Shown: piece after piece, positions 57,523 to 64,000 of the stretch
Layout of the letters: the number at the start of each line of letters is the position of its first letter
Position numbering within the stretch: the stretch's first letter is position 1
From: JBJMHZ01 sp045807125
Lineage (GTDB): Bacteria; Actinomycetota; Actinomycetes; JAWWOL01
Direction of reading: 5' to 3'
Length of the DNA stretch: 64,000 bases
NCBI GenBank assembly: GCA_045807125.1
Contig: JBJMHZ010000034.1
Location: forward strand, 1 to 64,000
Notes under the pieces: model-generated
Seen by the model: the letters and a program-made list of their open reading frames with translations, nothing else
Database searches by the model: none
Told to the model about the DNA's origin: nothing
Made by a program: the position numbers and the translations under genes

Positions 57523-58152
57523 ATGCGCCGTGCGGGCCGGAGGGCCGCTGTGCTCGCCGCCGGCTATCTCGCCGGTGCGGTCCCCTTCGCGCAGATCGGG
57601 GCCGCGCGGCGCGGCGGCGTCGACCTGCGCCACGTCGGCAACGGGACCGTGTCCGGCACCGGCCTCTACCGGGTCGCCGGCTTCCGCGCGCTGGCCGCGT
57701 ACGGGATCCTCGAGGTCGCCAAGGGCGCCGTCGGGCCGGCGCTCGCCGCGCACCGGGAGGGCCGTAGCAGCGCCCTCGCCGCGGCGACGGCCGGCGCGGC
57801 GGTGGTCGGGCACAACTGGTCGCCGTTCCTGCGCGGCGCAGGGGGTCGTGGCGTGGCGCCCGCTATGGGTGCGCTCCTCGTGACCGCCCCGCTCGGTGCC
57901 GCGGTGCTCGCCACCGGGCTGGGCATGGGGAAGTGGGCCGGCGAGACCGCGATCGGCTGCGCCGCCGCCGACGTGGCGCTGCTTCCGGTGCTGCGCCGTG
58001 CCGGTGACCGCGCGCACGTGCGGGCGGGTGCCGCCGTGCTCGCGCCCATCGTCATCAAGCGGCTGGTGGGCAACGCGCCACCGGTGCGGCGGTCGGCCGG
58101 CGTCTACCTGCTGCGGCTCCTGCTCGACCGCGACGCGTGGGTCGAGGCGTGA
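57523..58152 (+). CDS. plsY: PlsY-like glycerol-3-phosphate acyltransferase
   Basis: The protein has 209 residues from ATG 57523 (GAAGG eight bases upstream); ATG 57421 and GTG 57496 are alternative starts. Five hydrophobic segments are present and the three PlsY motifs can be placed: AGAVPFAQIGAARRGGVDLR, VGNGTVSGTGLYRVAG (usually GSGNPGATN) and VGHNWSPFLRGAGGRGVAPA (usually GHxFPxFLxFRGGKGVAT). Motif 2 is divergent. PlsY makes lysophosphatidic acid from acyl-phosphate; partner PlsX is not in the window. It lies between the GMC and MFS genes, the latter overlapping by four bases. Confidence 0.75.
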   Translation: MRRAGRRAAVLAAGYLAGAVPFAQIGAARRGGVDLRHVGNGTVSGTGLYRVAGFRALAAYGILEVAKGAVGPALAAHREGRSSALAAATAGAAVVGHNWSPFLRGAGGRGVAPAMGALLVTAPLGAAVLATGLGMGKWAGETAIGCAAADVALLPVLRRAGDRAHVRAGAAVLAPIVIKRLVGNAPPVRRSAGVYLLRLLLDRDAWVEA

Positions 58153-59465
58153 GGGATCTCCTCCGTCGTCGCGGCTTCCGCCGGTTGATCATCGGGCAGA
58201 CCATCTCGGCCTTCGGCGACTGGATCGGCACCATCGGGCTGATGGTGCTGGTGCTGCAGGTGACCAACTCCTCGACCGCGGTCGGTGGCGTGCTGGTGCT
58301 GCGGTTGCTGCCCGCCACGATCGCCGGTCCGCTCGCGGCGCGGGCCGTGCGCCGCTCCGACCGCAAGACCACGATGCTGCGGATGGACGCGGCACGCGCC
58401 GTCATGGTCGCCGCGCTGCCGTTCGTGCCGGGCGTGTGGTGGCACGGGCCCAGCTGGTTCAACGCGATCTGGTGGATCTATTTCTGGGCTTTCATGATCG
58501 AGCTCGCGAGCCTCGTCTTCCTGCCTGCGCGCGATTCCGCGATCCCCGAGCTCATCGGCGCGCACGAGGAGGGCGGCGGCGACCTGGGCATCGCCAACGG
58601 ACTGGTGCTCGGCTCGTCGTACGGGATGATCCCGCTCGGTGCCGCCGCGTTCGGCGGCCTGCTCGTCCTCGGTGGTTGGCTCGGTCTCGACGGCGCGCAC
58701 CGGTTCCTGCTCCCGTTCGGCTTCGACGCGTTGACCTACATCGGCTCGTACGTCGCCATCGCCGGCATCCCGTCCCTCGGCAACCGCCTGCTGCCGGCCG
58801 ACGAGAAGCAGGACGTGCCGGACTCGTTCCACGACGCGCTGCGCATCCCGCTCGTCCGCGTCGTGCTGCCGGCGACCGCGGCGGTGACGCTCGGCGTTGG
58901 CGCGCTGTTCTCGATCGGGGTGGGGTTCGTCGAGGACGTGCTGCACGCGACGCCGACCCAGTTCGGCGTGCTGATCGCGGTGTTCGGCGTGGGGGCGGCG
59001 ACGGGGCTGGGCGCCAGCCGCCTCCTGCACGGCAATCAGTTGCTCCAGGTACGGATCGGCGTCGCGGGGCTCGGCGCCGTCATCGCCGGGATGAGCCTGT
59101 CGCCCACGATCTGGATCGCGTACCTCGGCGCGGTAGTCTTCGGTCTCGCTGCGACCGCCACGCTGGTCGCCGGCATGAGCCTGCTGCAGGACGAGCTGGA
59201 GGGGGCGGAGCGTGAGCTCGCGTTCACCGCGTTCCACATCGTCGTGCGCGCGGGTCTCGCGATTGCCGCGCTCGCCGCGGGCGCTGTCGCCGACGCCATC
59301 GGCACGGTGCACGTGCCCGTCCTAGGGCATCTCGCGCCCGAGCGGCTGGTGCTCTGCGCGGCGGGCGTCGTGGTGTGGGGCAGCGCGGCGCTGATCCGGG
59401 CCGGCCGGCTGCAGGGGACGTTCGAGGAGAGCGAGGGGCACGTGACGGGAGCCGGACGCCGATGA
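58149..59465 (+). CDS. MFS transporter
   Basis: The protein has 438 residues, GTG start overlapping the plsY stop. Twelve hydrophobic segments are expected; GQTISAFGDWIGTIGLMVLV is the first helix of the MFS_3/enterobactin-exporter-like group, and the loop RAVRRSDRKTTMLRMDAARA is the cytoplasmic motif A. No substrate can be predicted. The stop overlaps degV. Confidence 0.85.
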   Translation: MRDLLRRRGFRRLIIGQTISAFGDWIGTIGLMVLVLQVTNSSTAVGGVLVLRLLPATIAGPLAARAVRRSDRKTTMLRMDAARAVMVAALPFVPGVWWHGPSWFNAIWWIYFWAFMIELASLVFLPARDSAIPELIGAHEEGGGDLGIANGLVLGSSYGMIPLGAAAFGGLLVLGGWLGLDGAHRFLLPFGFDALTYIGSYVAIAGIPSLGNRLLPADEKQDVPDSFHDALRIPLVRVVLPATAAVTLGVGALFSIGVGFVEDVLHATPTQFGVLIAVFGVGAATGLGASRLLHGNQLLQVRIGVAGLGAVIAGMSLSPTIWIAYLGAVVFGLAATATLVAGMSLLQDELEGAERELAFTAFHIVVRAGLAIAALAAGAVADAIGTVHVPVLGHLAPERLVLCAAGVVVWGSAALIRAGRLQGTFEESEGHVTGAGRR

Positions 59466-60313
59466 CGATCGCCGTGGTGACCGACAGCGCCGCCATGCTG
59501 CCCCGAGAGGTGGCCGAGCAGTACGGGATCGTCGTCGTCCCGCTGATGGTGAACGTCGGCGGCGAGTCCTTCCCCGACGGCGACATGCGCGACGACGACC
59601 TCATCGCGCGCATCGACGAGGGCGTGACCACGTCCGGCCCGTCGCCGGGAGCGTTCGCGGCAGCCGTCGAGCGCGTGACGAGCGAGCGGCCGGACGTCGG
59701 GCACGTCGTCGTCGTCACGGTGGCCAGGGCGCTGTCGGGGACGTACGGCGCCGCCCGGCTCGCGGCGAGCGGGGCGAGCGTACCGGTCACCGTCGTGGAC
59801 TCGGAGACGGCCGCGGGCGCGGAGGCCCTCGTCGCCCTCGCCGCCGCCGAGCAGGCGGCTGCCGGGGCGGGCAGGGACGAGGTCGTCGGCGCGGCCCTCA
59901 CCGCCGTCGAGGAGGTGCGCCTCGTCGGGTCGCTGAACTCGCTGGAGCGCCTGGTCGCGAGCGGCCGCGTACCGGGGATCGCCGGCAAGGCCGGGCAGGT
60001 GCTGGGCGTCAACCCGCTCTTCGAGCTGCGCCGGGGGAAGGTGCGCCCGCTGCGCCCGGCGTTCAGCCGCGACGCGGCGCTCGAGCGCATCCTCGGGCTG
60101 TGGCGGGCCGACAAGCGGGACGGCACCGTCGCGCACGTCGTCGCCCTCCACGCGCTCGCGCGCGAGGACGCGAAGCGGCTGCTGGAGGCGCTGCGCGACG
60201 AGGAGGAGCCGGCGCTGCACCTGCTCGGCGCCTTCGGCCCCGCCATGATCGCCCATGCCGGCCCCGGCGTCGTCGGCCTCGCCTGGCGGTGGGCGGCGGC
60301 ACCGCGAGCATGA
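59462..60313 (+). CDS. degV: DegV-family fatty-acid-binding protein
   Basis: The protein has 283 residues. DegV fold: IAVVTDSAAMLPREVAEQYG, then VVPLMVNVGGESFPDGDMRD and TSGPSPGAF, with VARALSGTYGAARLA lining the lipid pocket. These proteins bind a fatty acid and, in firmicutes, serve as FakB for a fatty-acid kinase. No FakA gene is near. ATG 59462 overlaps the MFS stop, so plsY-MFS-degV is one transcription unit and the lipid theme (PlsY, FakB-like) is consistent. Confidence 0.92.
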   Translation: MTIAVVTDSAAMLPREVAEQYGIVVVPLMVNVGGESFPDGDMRDDDLIARIDEGVTTSGPSPGAFAAAVERVTSERPDVGHVVVVTVARALSGTYGAARLAASGASVPVTVVDSETAAGAEALVALAAAEQAAAGAGRDEVVGAALTAVEEVRLVGSLNSLERLVASGRVPGIAGKAGQVLGVNPLFELRRGKVRPLRPAFSRDAALERILGLWRADKRDGTVAHVVALHALAREDAKRLLEALRDEEEPALHLLGAFGPAMIAHAGPGVVGLAWRWAAAPRA

Positions 60314-60340
60314 CCCGTCCAGGCGCCGGGCACCGCTAGC

Positions 60341-61939
60341 ATGGCCGGTGTGAGCGCACCTGCCGGCATCGCCGGGCCGCGACCCGGCGACGGCGCCTTC
60401 GACACGGTGCTCGTCGTCGACTTCGGCGCGCAGTACGCGCAGCTCATCGCGCGCAGGGTGCGCGAGTGCCACGTCTACAGCGAGATCGTGCCGTGGACGA
60501 CGCCGATGGAGCAGCTGCTCGCCAAGCGGCCGCGGGCGATCATCCTCTCCGGTGGTCCGGCGTCGGTCTATGCCGATGACGCGCCGGCGGTGGACCGCGC
60601 GCTGTTCGAGACCGGCGTGCCGACGTTCGGCATCTGCTACGGCTTCCAGGCGATGGCCCAGGTGCTCGGCGGCCGGGTCGCGCACACCGACGTCGCCGAG
60701 TACGGCGGTACCGTCCTGCGCGTCGACCGGCCCGGCCTGATGTTCGCCGGCCTGCCTGCCGAGCAGTCGGTATGGATGTCGCACCGCGACGTCGTCACCG
60801 AGGCGCCCGCGGGGTTCGCCGTCAACGCGTCCACCCCCGTGACGCCGGTCGCGGCGTTCGAGGATGCCGACCGGCGGCTGTACGGGGTGCAGTTCCATCC
60901 GGAGGTGCTGCACACCGAGCGCGGTCTCGACGTCCTCAAGCGCTTCTTGTACGAGGCGGCGGGCTGCCGCCCCACCTGGACGATGCTGAACATCGTCGAG
61001 GATGCTGTCGACGCCGTCCGTGCGCAGGTCGGCGACAAGAAGGTGCTGTGCGGGCTGTCCGGCGGAGTCGACTCCGCGGTCGCCGCCGCGCTCGTCCATC
61101 GCGCCGTGGGCGATCGGCTCACGTGCGTCTTCGTCGACCACGGGCTGTTGCGCAAGTACGAGGCCGAGCAGGTCGAGCGGGACTACGTCGCGGCCACCGG
61201 CGTCCGGCTGCACGTGGTCGACGCGCAGGACCGCTTCCTCGAGGCGCTGGCCGACGTGACCGACCCCGAGCAGAAGCGGAAGATCATCGGCCGCGAGTTC
61301 ATCCGCGCGTTCGAGCGGGCCGCCCGCGAGATCTCGGCCGAGGAGCAGGTGGACTTCCTCGTGCAGGGGACGCTCTACCCCGACGTCGTCGAGTCGGGCG
61401 GTGGCGAGGGCGCGGCCAACATCAAGTCGCACCACAACGTGGGCGGCCTCCCGGACGACCTGCAGTTCGCGCTCGTCGAGCCGCTGCGATGGCTGTTCAA
61501 GGACGAGGTGCGCCGGGCCGGCGAGGAGCTCGGCCTGCCACCGGAGATCGTGTGGCGCCAGCCGTTCCCGGGCCCGGGCCTCGCGATCCGCATCATCGGC
61601 TCGGTGACCCGTGAGCGCCTCGACGTCCTGCGCGAGGCGGACGGGATCGTCCGCGAGGAGCTCTCTCGCGCCGGCCTCGACCGCGAGATCTGGCAGTGCC
61701 CCGTCGTGCTCCTGGCCGACGTCCGCTCCGTCGGCGTGCAGGGCGACGGCCGCACGTACGGCCATCCGGTGGTGCTGCGCCCGGTGACGTCGGAGGACGC
61801 GATGACCGCCGACTGGGCTCGCGTGCCGTACGACGTGCTCGGCCGCATCTCCACCCGCATCACCAACGAGGTGCGCGAGATCAACCGTGTCGTCGTCGAC
61901 GTGACGAGCAAGCCGCCCGGCACGATCGAGTGGGAGTAG
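60341..61939 (+). CDS. guaA: GMP synthase (glutamine-hydrolysing)
   Basis: The protein has 532 residues. N-terminal class I glutaminase: VLVVDFGAQYAQLIARRVRE, nucleophile Cys in FGICYGFQAMAQ, His-x-Glu in VQFHPEVLHT. The ATP-pyrophosphatase follows with PP-loop LCGLSGGVDSAVAAALVH, and the dimerisation domain ends in TSKPPGTIEWE. GuaA converts XMP to GMP. ATG 60341 or GTG 60350 may be the start. It follows degV after 27 bases and is followed by a type III restriction-modification system. Confidence 0.97.
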   Translation: MAGVSAPAGIAGPRPGDGAFDTVLVVDFGAQYAQLIARRVRECHVYSEIVPWTTPMEQLLAKRPRAIILSGGPASVYADDAPAVDRALFETGVPTFGICYGFQAMAQVLGGRVAHTDVAEYGGTVLRVDRPGLMFAGLPAEQSVWMSHRDVVTEAPAGFAVNASTPVTPVAAFEDADRRLYGVQFHPEVLHTERGLDVLKRFLYEAAGCRPTWTMLNIVEDAVDAVRAQVGDKKVLCGLSGGVDSAVAAALVHRAVGDRLTCVFVDHGLLRKYEAEQVERDYVAATGVRLHVVDAQDRFLEALADVTDPEQKRKIIGREFIRAFERAAREISAEEQVDFLVQGTLYPDVVESGGGEGAANIKSHHNVGGLPDDLQFALVEPLRWLFKDEVRRAGEELGLPPEIVWRQPFPGPGLAIRIIGSVTRERLDVLREADGIVREELSRAGLDREIWQCPVVLLADVRSVGVQGDGRTYGHPVVLRPVTSEDAMTADWARVPYDVLGRISTRITNEVREINRVVVDVTSKPPGTIEWE

Positions 61940-61980
61940 GCCCCGGCGCTTCGACTGCGTCGTCACGGCAAGGAGAAGGA

Positions 61981-63819
61981 ATGGCTGCGGGCGAGGACGG
62001 ATCGATCGGGCTGCCCCGCACCAGCGCGTCTCCCGGGCAGGCCCGGCTCGCGGTGCTCGAGGAGCTGATTCCCGAGGCGGTCCGCGAGGGCCGTCTCGAC
62101 GTCACCGCCCTCCGGGAGGCCCTCGGGGACCTCGTCACCGTCGAGCGGGAGCCGTTCGGCCTGCGATGGAGCGGCAGGGCCGAGGCTGTTCGAGCGGCGC
62201 AGGCGCCGACGTCCGCGACGCTGCTGCCCGATCCGGACGCTTCCCTGCATCCCGGGCGCGCCGGTCACCTGATCATCGAGGGCGACAACCTGGAGGTCCT
62301 GAAGGCGCTGCAGCGGTCGTACTACGGCAAGGTCAAGTGCATCTTCATCGACCCGCCGTACAACACGGGCGGTGAGCTCATCTACCCCGACAACTACCGC
62401 GAGGGGCTGCGCGACTACCTCCGCTTCACGGGACAGGTCGACGAGGAGGGCAACCGCCTCTCGACGGCGACGGAGAGCGGCGGACGGCTCCACTCCAGAT
62501 GGCTGTCGATGATGTACCCCCGGCTGCTGCTCGGCCGGAACCTGCTGACCCCCGATGGTGCGATCTTCGTCAGCATCGACGACAACGAGGTCGCTCACCT
62601 GCGCCTGATCATGGATGAGCTGTTCGGGCCGGAGAACTACGTCGGTGCGATCGCGTGGAAGCACACGCAGCAGAGCAAGAACGACGAGACGTACTTCTCG
62701 CGGCACTACAACACGATCCTCGTCTACCGCAGGAGCGACCAGTTGGAGGGCTTCGCCTTCCCGCGGACCGACGAGGACAACAAGAACTATGGCAACCCCG
62801 ACAACGATCCGGAGGGGCCGTGGCGCAGCGGCGACGTTCGCAGCCCCAACCCCCGGCCCAGCCTTCGCTACGACCTGGTGACGCCACGCGGCAACCGGAT
62901 CCCACCACCCGCGAACGGCTGGCGGTGGAAGCCCGAGACGATGGAGGCGAAGCTCGCGTCCGGCGAGATCGTCTTCGATGACGACGAGACGCGCATCGTC
63001 CGGAAGATCTACCTGTCACGGCAGGCCGGGCGCATCCCCGAGAACGTCTGGACCACCGAGCTCGCGGGCGGCACGCGCGAGGCCAACGCCGAGATCAAGG
63101 AGCTGTTCGGCGGGGTGACCGTGTTCGACACGGTCAAGCCCACGAGACTGATCCAACGGTTCCTGCAGCTCGCCACCCCGGACGGAGAGGGCATCGTCCT
63201 GGATTTCTTCGCCGGATCGGGCAGCACCGGCGACGCGGTGCTCCGGCAGAACGCCGAGGACGGCGGCAACCGCCGCTTCATCCTCGTGCAGCTGCCGGAG
63301 CCGCTCAAGGAGGGCAGTCCGGCGGCGGCCCTTGGGTTGGCGCACTTGGCCGCGCTGTGCGCCGAACGAATCCGTCGTGCCATCGCTCGGACAGGCGCAG
63401 CCGACGGCTTCACGTACTTCCGGCTCGCCGACAGCAACTTCAAGCAGTGGGACGGCGACATCGGCAGCGCGTCCACCGGGGAGGAGATCGCCGAGCAACT
63501 GCGCTTGATCGCCGACAATGCCAAGCCAGGCAGGACTTCCGAGGATCGGCTGTATGAAGTGCTCTTGCGCTCGGGGCTCAGCCTGACCGCCGAGCTCGAG
63601 CTCGTCGACACCGACGGCGTGGAGCGCTACGTGGTCGACGGCGGCGCGCTGGTGGTCTGCCTGCAGGAGAAGCTGGACGCGGCAGCGATCGGCGTCCTGA
63701 CGAGCGAATCCACGTCGAAGCTCGTCTGCCTCGACGCCGCCTTCGCGGGCGACGACCAGCTCAAGACCAACACCCTGCTCACGATGCGCGAGCGCGGCAT
63801 CGAGCTTCACACGATCTGA
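61981..63819 (+). CDS. mod: Type III restriction-modification methyltransferase (Mod)
   Basis: The protein has 612 residues; AAGGAGAAGG precedes ATG 61981. Beta-class DNA methyltransferase order: catalytic DPPY at 124-127 (IFIDPPYNTGG), then the target-recognition region (~220-380), then the SAM motif DFFAGSGSTGDAV at ~407-419. LIIEGDNLEVLKAL before DPPY is typical of Mod subunits. It should methylate adenine in one strand of an asymmetric site and direct the Res subunit. The res gene follows after 10 bases. It stands directly after guaA, a housekeeping gene, so it is probably an acquired insertion. Confidence 0.93.
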   Translation: MAAGEDGSIGLPRTSASPGQARLAVLEELIPEAVREGRLDVTALREALGDLVTVEREPFGLRWSGRAEAVRAAQAPTSATLLPDPDASLHPGRAGHLIIEGDNLEVLKALQRSYYGKVKCIFIDPPYNTGGELIYPDNYREGLRDYLRFTGQVDEEGNRLSTATESGGRLHSRWLSMMYPRLLLGRNLLTPDGAIFVSIDDNEVAHLRLIMDELFGPENYVGAIAWKHTQQSKNDETYFSRHYNTILVYRRSDQLEGFAFPRTDEDNKNYGNPDNDPEGPWRSGDVRSPNPRPSLRYDLVTPRGNRIPPPANGWRWKPETMEAKLASGEIVFDDDETRIVRKIYLSRQAGRIPENVWTTELAGGTREANAEIKELFGGVTVFDTVKPTRLIQRFLQLATPDGEGIVLDFFAGSGSTGDAVLRQNAEDGGNRRFILVQLPEPLKEGSPAAALGLAHLAALCAERIRRAIARTGAADGFTYFRLADSNFKQWDGDIGSASTGEEIAEQLRLIADNAKPGRTSEDRLYEVLLRSGLSLTAELELVDTDGVERYVVDGGALVVCLQEKLDAAAIGVLTSESTSKLVCLDAAFAGDDQLKTNTLLTMRERGIELHTI

Positions 63820-63829
63820 GGACATCCCG

Positions 63830-64000
63830 GTGCGACTGCAGTTCGACGCGAACCAGGACTTCCAGGTGGCGGCGGTCGAGTCCGTCCTCAGCCTCATCGA
63901 GGGCCAGCCCGTCGTCGCGCAGGCGATGCGGACGCTCCAGGAGGGCCTGCTCGACATCGAGGTGTCCAGCAACCCACCGCTCCTGCCGGACGACGTGCTC
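63830..64000 (+). CDS. res: Type III restriction enzyme Res subunit (5' part, cut by window end)
   Basis: Only the first 57 codons lie in the window. GTG 63830 has GAGGA seven bases upstream. The N-terminus MRLQFDANQDFQVAAVESV then LSLIEGQ matches type III Res subunits, which begin with a short 'F-D-x-N-x-x-x-Q-x-x-A-(I/V)' region before the helicase motor. The helicase and nuclease motifs lie beyond the window and could not be checked. Confidence 0.85.
   Translation, partial: MRLQFDANQDFQVAAVESVLSLIEGQPVVAQAMRTLQEGLLDIEVSSNPPLLPDDVL

Overview
The window is very GC-rich and almost fully coding, and it comes from an actinomycete (Actinomycetota). The evidence is the alpha-operon order infA-rpmJ-rpsM-rpsK-rpsD-rpoA-rplQ-truA, a zinc-type S4, long acidic tails on L17 and S9, a His-tailed GroEL1 under CIRCE control, and a developmental block whiD ... 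bldM-sigD-rsdA ... guaB-guaB3-guaA that matches the order known from Streptomyces. I cannot name the genus; a filamentous or sporulating relative is plausible because of the whiD/bldM genes.

Layout. 1-1896: the left edge is accessory, with an 8-bp tandem repeat, a broken reading frame, a small ORF, a DUF7662/GIY-YIG protein and the first array of a palindromic repeat family. 2000-7188: ribosomal/RNA polymerase alpha operon ending in truA. 7196-19960: a block of about 12.8 kb that separates truA from rplM-rpsI, which normally follow it. It holds a minus-strand set (amidohydrolase, 27-residue Cys-containing peptide, PqqD-like/M50 protease-like membrane protein, TPR protein) that looks like an undescribed RiPP-type system. 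It also holds an envelope glycan or lipid set (UDP-sulfoquinovose synthase, GT2, two GT-C proteins, one of them fused to GtrA) and an ABC-F protein. 20100-22552: rplM-rpsI-glmM. 22553-30637: XRE regulator, beta-carbonic anhydrase, glmS, nnr, alr, alpha/beta hydrolase and a UDG-GNAT fusion. 30634-35187: the tRNA t6A genes tsaE, tsaB, rimI and tsaD, with an acyl-CoA ligase inserted. 35211-37280: a degenerate polyprenyl synthetase, a UbiA-like protein and a UbiE-like methyltransferase. 37652-39895: two CIRCE operators, groES and groEL1.

40141-46463 is the developmental regulation block: whiD, a MerR/B12-fold regulator, a TPR protein, a degenerate GAF kinase, a BldM-like regulator that has lost Asp54, SigD and its anti-sigma RsdA. 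46464-50515 is a small accessory island: an insertion sequence, a toxin-antitoxin-like pair, paired operator-like dyads, a duplicated gene remnant, a membrane protein and a DUF6907-like protein. 50516-61939 carries purine synthesis (guaB, guaB3, guaA) with an ALDH/GMC oxidoreductase pair, a PlsY-like protein, an MFS transporter and DegV. From 61981 a type III restriction-modification system begins and runs off the window.

Four intergenic spaces (about 1794, 23666, 31114 and 53758) carry arrays of one ~24-bp palindrome family, in two cases bounded by inverted half-units. They are the main non-coding signal of the window. The best candidate for a new system is the peptide/PqqD-M50/TPR set at 7196-10692.
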